The notes beneath the pieces were generated by a model. It did no database searches. It was not told the origin of the DNA and was given only the letters and a program-made list of their open reading frames with translations. Source: Cylindrobasidium torrendii FP15055 ss-10 (taxonomy: Eukaryota; Basidiomycota; Agaricomycetes; Agaricales; Physalacriaceae). Taken from it: a DNA stretch of 64,000 bases. Below are positions 1-11,075 of this stretch, piece by piece. Position numbers and translations under genes: made by a program. Position 1 is the stretch's first letter. Every line of letters starts with the position of its first letter. The stretch spans positions 1-64,000 of the forward strand of contig KN880432.1 of NCBI GenBank assembly GCA_000934385.1, given 5' to 3'.

Positions 1-736
1 CTGGTGTGAAGCTCACCACCCTTCTCAACAGGTACGGGCAGATATTACTAGCTTTCAACTCATTGTATATATGATGGTAAATAGAGCATTGAACGAAATT
101 AAACTTTTCTCTCTAGCTTGCAGCGCTCTCTCGTAGTATGCACGAGAGGCAGGGGAGCTTCGTCGGGGCGCACGCTGCCCCGCGACGTCATATCTGGCCT
201 TTGCCCTTTTGGGCGGCTTGGTTCCTGGCCTCGCACAGTTCCCGAAAACACCGCGGAAGCGCCTTAGACCGTCTAATTTGACGGTCAGACTGGGGGGGCT
301 TGACCGTCAAATTAGACGGTCTAGGTGGGACACTGAGGTGTGTCAGTTGAGGAATGCGAACGCGTCCTGCACTGCGCTGCAAGTCAACACAATTGCAGAC
401 AATATACTGTTACAACGTTCTAGATTTGAGTAGAAATACAAATGCAAAGCATACACGGATTGTTGAAATCCTTCGAAAGCACAACAGTTATCAACCACCT
501 CCACCCATCCCGTACCGCAACGATCCCAAGAAAGTAACCCTACGGCACCGAACAGAGACTCCCCTACGTTCGGAGAGCCAAATGAAAACGGCCCAACCTC
601 CTCTGCACTCCCATATAGATTAACGTCAGGATGCACACGCGCCACAACTACCCAGTGGTCAAAACCCAACAAGCACAACTCGTCAGATAAATAACCGGCC
701 AAATGAGCGCTGTTGAAGCGGGAAGGAAACGAGAAA
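1..736. other. Left-edge intergenic region
   Basis: Contains the MET6 3' flank and the inverted repeat at 265-323. The open frame that continues downstream of MET6 on the minus strand is only read-through of the last intron in the wrong frame. I see no other supported gene here. Confidence 0.6.
265..323. repeat. Perfect 23-bp inverted repeat, itself built of four 7-bp half-sites
   Basis: Bases 265-287 and 301-323 are exact reverse complements separated by a 13-nt G-rich spacer. Each arm is itself dyad-symmetric: gaccgtc, a 6-nt A/T spacer, then gacggtc. The block therefore holds four copies of the same 7-bp half-site in alternating orientation. It lies about 415 bp downstream of the MET6 stop, outside any supported gene. 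It could fold into a strong cruciform or hairpin, be the remnant of a small inverted-repeat element (MITE-like), or bind a dimeric regulator. The symmetry is directly visible; the function is not. Confidence 0.9.
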
Positions 737-3281
737 TTAGGCGTAGTTCTCGCGAGCCCAGCGAGCACCCTCGACAAGGTTCTGGAGCGATGCCTCGGTT
801 TCCTTCCAGCCACGGGTCTTGAGACCACAGTCCTGCAAGCCAATGTCAGCAAGGGTCTATCCTTAACGTAAATTGAACCTACAGGGTTGACGAAGAGGAG
901 GCTGTCAGGAAGGATGGTGAGCATGTCCTTCAGGCGGTCCTTAATCTCCTGGTTTCCAGGGACGCGAGGAGAGTGGATGTCGTAGACACCAGGACCAATT
1001 TGGTTGGAGTACCCGTAGCGCTTGAAGGTAGAGATGAGCTTCATGTCGCTCTTGGATGCCTCGATGGAAATGACATCGGCGTCGAGACGCTGGATGGAGG
1101 GGAAGATGTCGTCGAAGTCAGAGTAGCAGAAGTGGGAGTGGGTCTGGAGCTTGTCGGTGACACCAGCGGTCGACAGCTTGAAGGAGTCGACAGCCCACTT
1201 GAGGTACTCATCCCAGTCGGAACGGCGGAGCGGTAAACCTTCACGGATAGCCGGCTCGTCAACCTGGATAGCGCTGATGCCAGCCTTCTCAAGATCGACG
1301 ACCTCGTCACGGAGAGCCAGAGCGAGCTGCTTGGACTGAAGCTCACGAGAGACATCGGCACGGGGGAAGGACCAGTTCAGGATGGTGACCGGGCCAGTGA
1401 GCATACCCTTCATGGGCTTCTTGGTGAGGCTCTGTGCGTAGCTCGACCACTTGACAGTCATGGGGTTCGGGCGGCTGACGTCGGAGACGATGATAGGTGG
1501 ACGGACGTAGCGGGAGCCGTACGACTGAACCCATGCATTCTGGGTGAAGACGAAGCCAGAAAGCTGCTCGCCAAAGTATTGGACCATGTCATTGCGCTCC
1601 GGCTCGCCGTGCACGAAAAGGTCGAGGCCGACCTTCTCCTGGAAGTCGACGACGCTCTGAATCTCCTTCTTGATGAAGTCCTCGTACTCAGCCTCAGTGA
1701 TTTCGCCTTTGCCGAGCTTAGCACGGGCCTGGCGAATTTCCTTGGTTTGCTAAATGGGAGTTAGAATAGATACACAGTGAGTGGAACTTTTGAACATACA
1801 GGGAACGAGCCGATGGTAGTGGTCGGGAACTTGGGGAGGTTGAGGTGCTTAGCTTGAACCTCCTTGCGGACAGCGAAGGGGGACTGGCGCTCGAGCATGG
1901 CATCGGTGATGGCAGCAACGCGCTTGCGGACGGCATCGTCGGAGTTCTTCTCGAATGCGCGGCGCTTAGCGATAGAGGCCTTGTTGGCCTCGAGGGCGGC
2001 GGAGACCTCCGGGGCCTGGGAACCAGAAAGAACGGCCGCAATGGTGGCAACCTCACCCGCCTTCTCGGTGGCGAAAGAGAACCAGTCACGCTGCTCCTCG
2101 GTCAACTTCTTCTCAGAAGCAAGGGTGACGGGGGTGTGGAGGAGCGACGACGAAGTGGCGATGACAACGCGCTCAGCACCGAGGGCATCGACAGCTTTCT
2201 GGCCGAGCTTGATAGCGGCGTCGAAGTCGGTCTTCCAGATGTTACGTCCAGAGACGACACCAAGAGAGAGAACGATGTTGGTCGGCTTGATAGCGGCGAC
2301 GACCTCATCGAGCTGACCGGGGGCGCGGTCGAGATCAATGTGAAGGCCAGCGACAGGAAGCTGAGCAATGAACTTAACGTTCGAGTCCAGGCGGTTGAAG
2401 TAGGTGGTCAACATGATCTTGGGAGCGACCTTGGAAAGCGCAGCGTACGCGGTAGCATACTCCTTCTCGAGGGTGGCGGCAACATCGAGGACAAGAATGG
2501 GCTCATCAATCTGGACCCATTCGGCACCCTCCTCTTTGAGGGCAGAAAGCAGATCCTCGTAGATGGGGAGGAGCTTAGGGAGAAGGGAGATAGGCTTGAA
2601 GTCGGGCTTCGCGTCCTTGGAGGCCTTGCCGAGAACAAGGTAAGAAACGGGGCCAAGAACGACGGGGCGGGTGGCGACACCCAGGGCCTTAGCCTCCTTG
2701 AACTCCTCGAGAGCCTTGTTGAAGTTGAGCTTGAAGTCAGTCTCGTCGGAGAACTCGGGGACGACGAAGTGGTAGTTGGAGTCAAACCTAGCGAGGTAAG
2801 CACACGAATATTGAAAGGCCGAAAAGACCACTTACCACTTCTTCATCTCAGAGGCAGGAACATCGACACCTTCCGCCTGGCGACCACGGCCCATGGCGAA
2901 GTAGATATCGAGGTCGGACAAGCCATGTCCAGTGTAACGCTTGGGAATAACGTTGAACGCAGCGGAGTGGTCGAGGACGTGGTCGTAGAGGGTGAAGTCG
3001 CCACTAAATGAATATTAACACAAGCACATGCGGCGATTGGTTTCACGCACCTGGGAACAAAGTCGACGCCCTGCGCCTTGATGGAGGTCCAGTTGGACTT
3101 TTTGACTTCCGAGGCAGCTTTGGTGAGCTCCTCGGCGGAGATTTTGCCCGCCCAGTAGGCCTCGACAGCCTTCTTCACCTCACGGTTTGCACCCTGTAAA
3201 TCGATGAGATTGGATTTGCCGCTGGCGATGGATAGGACGTGCGATGCGAGGGAAGCCAAGAACAGAGGAGGATACGGCCAT
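737..3281 (-). CDS. MET6: Cobalamin-independent methionine synthase (MetE type)
   Basis: Transfers the methyl group from 5-methyltetrahydropteroyl-triglutamate to homocysteine in the cytosol, the last step of methionine synthesis. Splicing 3281-3243, 3193-3051, 3003-2836, 2787-1800, 1749-883 and 832-737 gives 766 residues, the family's normal size (yeast Met6 is 767). Visible signatures are the N-terminal SSVLGFPRI then [17 protein letters not shown] opening the C-terminal barrel, zinc ligands in HSHFCYSDF, and the terminal zinc cysteine in [13 protein letters not shown]. The first intron (3194-3242) starts with GC, not GT: GCACGT...CAG. It is required because the frame is conserved on both sides (FPRI|GANR). 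The other introns are canonical, 47-50 nt. The start ATG gives the usual short N-terminus. Identification is certain; the GC donor is my inference from frame and homology. Confidence 0.97.
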
Positions 3282-3653
3282 GATTGAAATACGGAAAATG
3301 TGGGGAGGGTGAGAGGAGGGGAGATGGAGATCTAAAGTGATCAGTTCAAAAAACTCAAACTTTATACGCGATCGAAAGGGCACGTGGGGATTATGGGTCG
3401 ATTATTGCGCAAATATACCGCCTGCGAGGCGCGGTCTTTCGGCCGTAAGACTTGAAATGATTTCAGACCGTTCAGCACTCTCGTGTCAACACGGAAATGT
3501 CAAAATATATCATTTTGACCCAGGGACAGACACTCTGGACACGACTGTCGGGACGCGTTGAGCTTACCGCCTCCGGCCCGGTCATGCTTGTACCCCTCTG
3601 CCTGGGGATATAAGAAGTCGGAGGGCTTCCCCGCATCCCACCATCTACCAAAC
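3282..3653. promoter_or_regulatory. Divergent intergenic promoter, MET6 / polyol dehydrogenase
   Basis: 372 bp separate the MET6 start from the start of the next gene on the other strand. A TATAAG at 3609-3614 lies 40 bp upstream of the plus-strand ATG, consistent with a short 5' UTR. No other element is confidently recognised. Confidence 0.5.
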
Positions 3654-5260
3654 ATGTCCGACAACCCATCTTTCGTGCTGAAATCTGTTCTCGACGTGGG
3701 ATACGAGGACCGCGCAATCCCTGAGAGTGAGGCGCTGCGATTATCTTGCGATCCGGTTGCCTGCAGCTTACTTTGCTTCTAGTATCTGATAATGAGGTCC
3801 TTGTCAAAGTAATGAAGACTGGTGTGTGTGCTTTTACGTGCTTTCCGTATTTCTGACAACCGTCCTACACAGGTATCTGTGGATCCGATGTAATGTCGTC
3901 TTTAGATCCCCTTCACATCTACTCACCTTGCGCCATAGGTGCATTACTTTGCACATGGCCGAATCGGCGACTTTATCGTTGAGAATCCTATGGTGCATCA
4001 CTCTCATCCTTTGCAAAAACGCCTCATGCAGACCGTTCTCAGGTTCTAGGTCACGAATCCTCGGGCATCGTGTTCAAGGGTACTGATATTCCTTGTCATC
4101 CTTCCGCGGTACGAGGCTCTTATCGCTTACGTAGTCGGATCCAAAGTCAAGAACGTTGGCGTTGGAGAACGTGTAGCCATTGAACCTGGCGCTGGCTGCC
4201 GTGCGTGAAACACATTTCGCCACAGCCTTTCCCCCTCTCTGAGCTTCATTCGATAGACTCCTGCGAGCTATGCAAGGCTGGGAAGTACCACCTCTGTCAA
4301 GGAATGATTTTCGCAGCAACGCCGCCCTATGATGGTCGGTCTGCCGCTTTCGGCTGTCGAATGCCCCGTTTTGCTCATGGCCTCTGAAAGGTACTCTTGC
4401 ACGCTACTACAAGGTGCCCGCAGACAACGCGTATACCTTGCCGGATGGCGTATCATTGGAGGATGGTGCAATGGTTCGAACCCGTGACTTTGAAATGGCC
4501 GTTTTCTTAGCTCAACCCAGATTGAACCACTCGCCGTGGGTGTTCATTCCGTCGCCACTCTTGGGAATTTCCGCTCTGGTCAGGCCGCAATCGTGTTTGG
4601 TTGCGGTCCTGTGGGCCTGCTATGTATGGCTGTAGCAAAGGCGCTCGGCGCATCTCGTGTCATCGCAGTTGACATTGTCGCGTCCCGACTTGAGTTTGCC
4701 AAGCAGCATGTCGCTACGCACACGTATCTCCCTCCGCCTCCCAACGAGGGGGAAAGCAAGATTGAATTCAGCCAGCGCAATGCTGCACAGCTCAAGGCTC
4801 AGCTTGGAATCTCGGAACGTGGCAAGGACGCAATTGACTTGGTCGTTGATGCTAGTGGTGCAGAAGTGTCCATTCAAACGGCATTCTACGTAGCCAAAGC
4901 CGGTGGCACCATTGTGCAAGTCGGTATGGGAAATCCTCACATTACCATCAATACGCAGATGCTTGGGAACAAAGAGCTCAACTACAAGGGCTCATTCCGC
5001 TACGGTGTATGTTGTTACAGTTGCATTCGCTGACCGCTGTGCCATTCTGACTTCACTTACAGCCTGGTGACTATCCTTTTGCAATCGACCTTGTAGCGCA
5101 AGGAAAAATTGACCTCAAGCCATTTGTGACCCACCGTTACAAGTTTGAGGATGCTCTTGTTGCATTCAAAGCGACGCAAGCCGGGAAGAGTGAAGACGGA
5201 AAGGCAGTGATCAAAATTGTCATTTCAGGACCCGATGTGCCCGTCGACTCCAAGCTTTGA
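3654..5260 (+). CDS. Zinc-dependent polyol dehydrogenase (sorbitol/xylitol/arabinitol type)
   Basis: Medium-chain NAD(P)-dependent dehydrogenase that oxidises a sugar alcohol to a ketose, probably cytosolic. Ten exons (3654-3726, 3783-3821, 3873-3889, 3939-3992, 4043-4079, 4135-4200, 4257-4334, 4391-4473, 4521-5006, 5063-5260) give 376 residues, close to the usual 355-365. Motifs in order: GICGSDVHYF (catalytic zinc Cys), GHESSGI (His-Glu), a structural zinc site C-x2-C-x2-C-x7-C in CHSCELCKAGKYHLC, IEPLAVGVHSV, and a Rossmann stretch beginning VFGCGPVGLL. The third exon is only 17 nt. The 5' half is cut into eight small exons by 47-56-nt introns while the 3' half is nearly intact. Sequence alone cannot separate sorbitol, xylitol and L-arabinitol preference. 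Confidence 0.93.
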
Positions 5261-5445
5261 AATAACCATACGACTACTGTATAACTAGGACGGGATGAAT
5301 GTACTATTCATATGTGTAAAGATGGTCTTTTAAGCTCTCAGCTTAAAATTGTGTGTCCTTACTTGCGCGACACGTGGCTCGTCAAGTCCGCCCCGTGATC
5401 CGTTCGCCGGAAATGGCAGACCACCTCTTTCTTTAGAACTGCGAC

Positions 5446-5942
5446 ATGCGACCTTCACTGACCGCGTTAATGCGGCCGACGCTGAGCCTCTTGGGTGGCC
5501 GGTCGGCTTGGAAAGGTCGCGAACTGTAGCCTGGCGTCTGTTCCACCATTAAAACCCCACTCAGGACCGTATTTTGTCGCCTTCAACATGCTCAAGGACG
5601 CGGCAGCCAAGAACGTTGCTATCAAAACTGACGCGCGGGCTTGCACCATTCTTCCGAATTTCGTTGGGTACGTGGTACCTTCCAATGCATAGAAGGAAAC
5701 CCTGATAGGCCTGGCCAGCATTCGATTCATGGTGCACAACGGGAAAGAGTACCTCCCGGTGATGGTCACACAGGACATGGTCGGTCACAAGCTTGGGGAG
5801 TTTTCACACACACGGAAGAATAATGGCTCAAGGTGCGCAATACATGTATGGCAGCTTGGACCTGCGCTTACTGTTCCACAGAGCAAAGTTCGCCAAGACT
5901 GGGCTCGAGGTCCGGAAGAAGAAGAAGAAAGCCAAAGTCTAG
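5446..5942 (+). CDS. RSM19: Mitochondrial small-subunit ribosomal protein uS19m
   Basis: Component of the mitoribosomal small-subunit head. Four exons (5446-5515, 5565-5667, 5719-5832, 5882-5942) join into 115 residues. The N-terminus (about residues 1-22, Arg-rich without acids) looks like a mitochondrial presequence, followed by [23 protein letters not shown] and [21 protein letters not shown], the last being the bacterial-type uS19 signature ending in GEFSHTRK. The cytosolic paralogue has a different signature, so organellar assignment is firm. The C-terminus is a lysine-rich tail (KKKKKAK). None of the pieces is long enough to be convincing before splicing. Confidence 0.92.
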
Positions 5943-6014
5943 GCAGTTCTTGTTTTCTAGCATCCAAATTACCCACGACTATACTCTGCATAATGCTACA
6001 TTTTCTGCGCCAAT

Positions 6015-6976
6015 CTATGGTATGAACGGTATCCAGGTGCCCACGCGCTTCCGATACTCGATATATTGATCCCCGAAGAACTTGACCAGCAACTGTTCCT
6101 CGGCTAAAATACCCTTTCAGTTGAAGTTCGCGGTGGAAGGGCAGGCAGATGGGTGACTCACAACGTGTGCGGTAGTAGAAGAATCTCCAAACAACGATTG
6201 TGAAGATGCAGAAATTGAGTGGGTTCTGCAGCACAAGTTGCGTCCCGACTGCCCAGTAGAAGAAGCCGGTGTAGGATGGATGGCGAAAGTACCTGGGAAA
6301 TATGAGGAACGTACAAGTGGCGAAAGAGAACGTTTACGCGTAAATGCCTGTGGTGACTAGCTCATGGTCCTTGCGCTTGCGATACTCGATGATATGCGAA
6401 AAGTTAGAGGCAGCGAATATCATGGCACCGGAGCGAAGGGCCTGTCCAGTAACGACGAGCAGGATGCCTATACAATATAAGTGGCAGTACAAGGAGAGTG
6501 GCAAAGATGCGCACCAACAAGGGATACCCATGGGTTTGCCTTCCACTGTGGTTTGAACCAGAGCGTAATGAGATATTCGACGACTGCACTTGCGTTTGCG
6601 ATGTGGTACGGAGCCCCGTTTTCAAGGAGAAATGCTGAGCTAGATCAGCCTGGCATCAAAGGATTGCAAAGAACGCACAATCGATGCTGCATTTGTGCAG
6701 GTTCCAGCCTGCTGTGACTGCGAATTCTGCCCAGTGGAACGCGGCCCATGCAGCCGCAAAGAAGCCAAGCTGATAGGTGGCCCACCATACGGACTCGAAG
6801 CCACCGAGGGCGAATGTAACGAAGCCGAGCGAAAACGTGCAGCCGAGGCCAAAGGACACGGCGGAGACGGCCAGTGGGGTGTTCGGGATTCGCGAGTGCG
6901 GGGAATAGGCTCGGTCGGGGATGGTAGTAAGCGGGTGCTGCGCGCGCTGCGCGACAGTAGCGTCGATATCGGGCAT
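6015..6976 (-). CDS. STE14: Protein-S-isoprenylcysteine O-methyltransferase
   Basis: ER membrane enzyme that methylates the prenylated C-terminal cysteine of CaaX proteins such as Ras and lipopeptide mating pheromones, using S-adenosylmethionine. Five exons (6976-6679, 6634-6515, 6467-6338, 6292-6162, 6103-6015) give 255 residues. Family signatures are [11 protein letters not shown], the SIDSFLLENG junction, [27 protein letters not shown] and C-terminal [23 protein letters not shown]. Several hydrophobic segments fit the multi-pass topology. Introns are 44-58 nt. Its start lies 79 bp from the divergent MEF2 start. In basidiomycetes the lipopeptide pheromones require this modification, so it probably serves mating as well as Ras and Rho. 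Confidence 0.95.
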
Positions 6977-7055
6977 GGTGGTAGTTCTGTGCAAAATACG
7001 GACAATGAATGAGACTTGCTCTATTGTCCTGTTCGATCACACCGGAGGCTGTCTC
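6977..7055. promoter_or_regulatory. 79-bp bidirectional promoter, STE14 / MEF2
   Basis: Only 79 bp separate the two divergent start codons, so 5' UTRs and promoter elements of both genes must overlap. No TATA-like sequence is evident in it. Confidence 0.6.
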
Positions 7056-9568
7056 ATGCCATCATTTGCACGCGCCTGCTTGCGCGCGTCTCCCCGGAAA
7101 TGGCGGTTAATTCTGGCGCGAAATATGGCGACTACGAGCCAGGAGATTATAGCGTCTCTCTCCAAGCCAAAGGATATCCGGAATATGGCGCTCGTCGCGC
7201 ACATTGGTACGTGATAGAGCGAGTACATGCGTCCCAGGGTCAACTCATGCTGGGTAGATTCCGGGAAGACAACTCTCACCGAGTCTATCCTTCTTAAAAG
7301 CCATTATCTATCTAGCTCGGGATCTGTCGACATGGGAAGCACGACGACCGACTTCCTTCCCGCCGAGCGCGAACGTGGGATCACAATTCAGTCTGCAAGC
7401 ATACCCGTTCGCTGGAAAAACTGGACGTTCAACCTCATCGATACCCCGGGACATGCAGACTTTGGAATGGAAGTGGAAAGCGCATCGCGGGTTGTTGACG
7501 GTGCCGTAGTCCTCATGGACTCGGTCGAAGGCGTCGAGGCCCAGACCAAGCGCGTTTGGCGCCAACTTGACAAGTGAGTAGCCTGTGTTACGGACTGCTT
7601 CTAGCTTACACTGGCGAGGTATGGTGTCCGCACTCGCATGGTATTTCTCAACAAGCTTGACCGTCCTGGCGCGTCGTTTAGCGATTCCCTCGCTTCAATC
7701 CTTGCACACAAACTTCACCGACATCCAACACCTCTTGCGCTCCCTGTTGCTTCTTTCGATGAAGCACACTACCAACTGGCAGAACCTGGCGTTGAAGGAA
7801 TTGTTGATCTCGTCACCTGGGAACTTTACAAGTTCTCTCCCAATGGCCCGCCTTCTAAAGCGCCTCTTCCTCGTACTGCCGAAGCCATGGAAACATTTGG
7901 TCTTCTCTCGCCGACACATCCAGTTACGCAGCAACTAATCCCCGCACGCATGGCCCTCATAGATACGCTCTCGACGCTCTATGAACCTCTCCTCGAAAAG
8001 GTGCTTTCCCTTCCAGATGACCCATGGGCCTATGCATCCCTTACAAAGGCCGACATCATGCCCTATTTACGACAAGCCACTATTTCAAACGACATCTTAC
8101 CCATTCTCTGTGGCTCGGCCTTGAAACATGTTGGCACAGACATGGTCATGGACTATATTGGCGAACTCTTTGCGAGTCCTGTGGATGTTTTACCCAAGGC
8201 ACTACCGGCAAAGGCACCCACACAGCTCCTCGCTTGGAAGGTTGGCTGGGACAAGAAAAAGAAGCAGTGGTACACTTTTGTGCGTGTATATTCAGGTGAG
8301 CAACGCCCCCCCCCCAGGCTGTTCCTTCTAGCCTGACCATGGTGGCAGGTACGGTCAAGCGCCAAACAGTCCTTATGAACCAGAATCGACACGAGCGCGA
8401 ACGACTCTCCAAGTTGCAGCTTTACTTCGCCAACGAAGCGCAGGATGTGGAAGAATTGCCGTTTGGTTCCGTCGGCGTTATTCAAGGATTGCGCTTCACT
8501 CGTACCGGGGACACTCTCATTAGCAACAACTTGAAAGAGACCGACGCCTCTGCGCTCCCGGCAATTAGCACGCCGCCTTCTGTGATTTCGGTCTCAGTGA
8601 TCCCACAATCCCACGCAGACCTTGAACCCGTAATGCAGGCACTCGAGTCGCTCTCTCGTACAGATCCCTCTGTGCGCGTCGACATGCAGGAGGGCCAACT
8701 TCTGGTACATGGTATGGGTGCCTTACATCTAGAAATTGTGGAAGGCCGCCTTCGCGATGAATTTGGCGCCAGATTCGAGATCGGTGAACGCCGTGTGAGC
8801 TACCGCGAAGGCCTTGGTTCAAATCACGCTTCTGTGGCTACGGACAATACCGTCACTATCGCTGGCTCCGAGGTGCAAGTGTCATTCAAGTTACGTCCGC
8901 TTGAAGAGCACGAAATTGGCGATTTTCAGTGGGATGGAAATGTTGTCGTGGGAAAGGACGGTAAGGCAATTCCGTACCCTCAATCATCGAGGGAGACAGA
9001 GGAAAACTGCATCGCGGCGGGACTTGCTAGTGCCCTATCAAGCTCCCCACATTCCGGCCTGCCACTTTCGCATGTGCATGTACAGGTCCTCGACTATGCC
9101 AGTCCGTCTGTCGGCCTACTGAACGGGGCGAGCGCGAAGGCAGTTCAAACACAGTTACGTGCTGCTGGAATGGGTCCTATCATGGAACCATACTTCGCAT
9201 TCAAAATTAGCGTGAGTGAAGACAGTATGGGCAAGGTTGCCAAGGACCTGACCGAGCATGGGGCGGAGCTCATGGACATGGGCTCGGACATGGAAGAGGG
9301 TGATGAAGCTCTCGGCTTCTCTCGGGAGGGCGTGTACATCCCACCTGCTATTCTTTCGCCATCGGCGTCCAACGTCCTGAAAAAGGCGCACTCTGTGACG
9401 AAGCGCCATATTAACGCATTTGCGCCGCTCAGCCGTATGTTGGATTACAACAACCGACTGAGAGCAATCTCGGGCGGGCACGGTCAATTCGAAATGGCAA
9501 ATGCAGGCTTTAGGGAGGTGTCGGGGACGAGGCAGAAGGAAATTTTGCGCGAGATCGGTAGGGCGTAA
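7056..9568 (+). CDS. MEF2: Mitochondrial translation factor EF-G2 (ribosome recycling GTPase)
   Basis: EF-G-family GTPase of mitochondria; the EF-G2mt branch splits post-termination ribosomes together with the recycling factor. Exons 7056-7206, 7258-7573, 7619-8295 and 8349-9568 give 787 residues. The N-terminus (about 23 residues, many Arg, no acids) fits a mitochondrial presequence, which is why I chose the upstream ATG over the internal Met. GTPase motifs: [12 protein letters not shown] (P-loop), [16 protein letters not shown], and FLNKLDRPG (NKxD). Domain II-V landmarks include [15 protein letters not shown] and the terminal [12 protein letters not shown]. Intron 3 carries a C10 run at 8306-8315. 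Assignment to EF-G2 rather than EF-G1 rests on overall resemblance and is slightly less certain. Confidence 0.93.
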
Positions 9569-9719
9569 AGATACCCATGTACACTGGATATACTATTCCT
9601 TGAAAATCTGCCAGGCGTCACTAACTTTAAGATCACGTTGTCATTGTACGTACCGGCACCGAGCACCGAGGTTCGATCGAAGATCGCAGCGCGTGTGCGC
9701 GTCTTTCATTCAGACCATC

Positions 9720-10916
9720 ATGTCGTTCAGAACACGGAATCCCTACTACCTCAGGGTGTCAGAGACAGTAGTTCTCCCTCTATATGTATGAGTGTGTACG
9801 AGTTCTTTGCACTTGCTGACGTGGACGGGCAGTTATATCTGGACCCAAGTCATCAAACCTGGATGTCGGACGTTGTGCTGCAGCAGGTTCTCGAAGATAT
9901 TCGACCTTTGTGAATGTTCCATTCCGTATATTCGGACTCTCTATTCAAACCAAAACCAGGATTCTACCCAAGTTAGTGGCCGAGACGAGTGAGAACGGTT
10001 CCCTGTCGGCGAAGACAACTGTGGAGACACACAGAGGAGGTACTACGACTAGTCTCCATCATTTCCCATTCCACTGTGTCTCCCCCACTCACTCATATTC
10101 TCGTCTTCCACAGGAACATACCAATTTGCATACTTCTTTCGAAAGGCGCCTCAGCATAGCGTGCTCGCCAAAGTCAGTGTATTGCCTATGTATACTGCCC
10201 TGACGCTGACATGGGGTGTACACAAGACGCGGACGTTTAGTGCAGCCCCTCCGCCTTTACCAAAACCAAAGACGACGAAACGCAAGACCCAGAGCCAACC
10301 TACTCGACCGCGTAAGAAAGCAAAGAACAAAGGCAAGAGCCGTGCGAATGATGACAGTGACGACGATGCCCAACCCGGTGAAGGAGATGATGACGATTTT
10401 GTGCCAGACACCGATGTGAACATGGTCGAACTCGAAGAAGAGGAAGAGAAACCCAAGCCAATATTGAAGTTGAAGTATAAGGGTTTTCAGATAATGGGAC
10501 ATGTCCTATGTCTTGTCGTTGAGCCTTGGCCACCCATTCGGGCCGCATCTGTCATTCCTGCTCCTTTCGTGATTGCCAAAGCACGCAGCCAAACCCCGGC
10601 AGCAGCGAGAGGAAGCATGCCACCGCCGCCGGTTCCAAGTAGCTGGCGCGAGCAGACACCGTTGTTCCTGCCTGACGAGGAAGACGAGGGGGCGTTACGT
10701 GGGATGACCCCATTCTCAGATAGAGCATCTTCTGTTGCACCGCAACCCACGTCTGTGCCGCAAGACGAGAATGAAGTAGGAGACGCTTGGGATATGATGG
10801 AGTTTAGTCAAATGCTGAACGCAGGTGGTGATGTCGCTACGGGTGGCATAGATGAAGATGAAGATATGGGTGCCGTCTTCTTTGGCGATGCAGACGAGCG
10901 ACGGGAGCTCACGTAA
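9720..10916 (+). CDS. Unrecognised acidic protein with basic nuclear-localisation-like segment
   Basis: I do not recognise the family. Best model: 9720-9785, 9833-9909, 9960-10039, 10114-10172 and 10227-10916, giving 323 residues. Residues 1-95 look globular (YYLRVSETVVLPLY, WMSDVVLQQVLEDI, GGTYQFAYFFRK). A Lys/Arg-rich stretch (KPKTTKRKTQ...RPRKKAKNKGK) then runs into an acidic stretch (DDSDDD...EGDDDDF, ELEEEEE). After it comes a short conserved-looking core, LKLKYKGFQIMGHVLCLVVEPW, and an acidic tail. The basic and acidic blocks suggest a nuclear protein. The last intron (10173-10226, 54 nt) is in frame either way, so an 18-residue insertion is possible if it is retained. It is convergent with GPI17. 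Confidence 0.7.
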
Positions 10917-11075
10917 TGTCTAACGGGCTTCTAGAGTTATGCTATGAAGTCAAAGAACAGGCCCACTACCACGCCTGCATTTATTGCTCAACGTACTTAT
11001 GAGTGCATCCCAGAACAATAAGGCATTTCCCAGTCTGGCATCACAATTTGATAATATAAATTGGGATAGTACGTG

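Noticed and set aside
1845..3011. 388-residue plus-strand open frame
   Set aside because: It is antisense to the MET6 coding exons, runs across a MET6 intron, and shows only composition-driven Gly/Glu/Leu content with no motif.
4473..4484. GGTTCGAACCC, a tRNA T-arm-like sequence
   Set aside because: It lies at the 5' end of an intron of the polyol dehydrogenase, and no acceptor, D or anticodon arms can be drawn around it.
6635..6674. Alternative 35-nt intron in STE14 (donor GTTCTT, acceptor CTAG)
   Set aside because: Frame-compatible but too short; the 44-nt intron with the GTGCGT donor gives the family-like SIDSFLLENG.
8306..8317. C10 tract followed by AG as a 3' splice site in MEF2
   Set aside because: It would make a 22-nt intron and break the frame; the acceptor at 8347-8348 gives a normal 53-nt intron and the expected SGTVKR junction.
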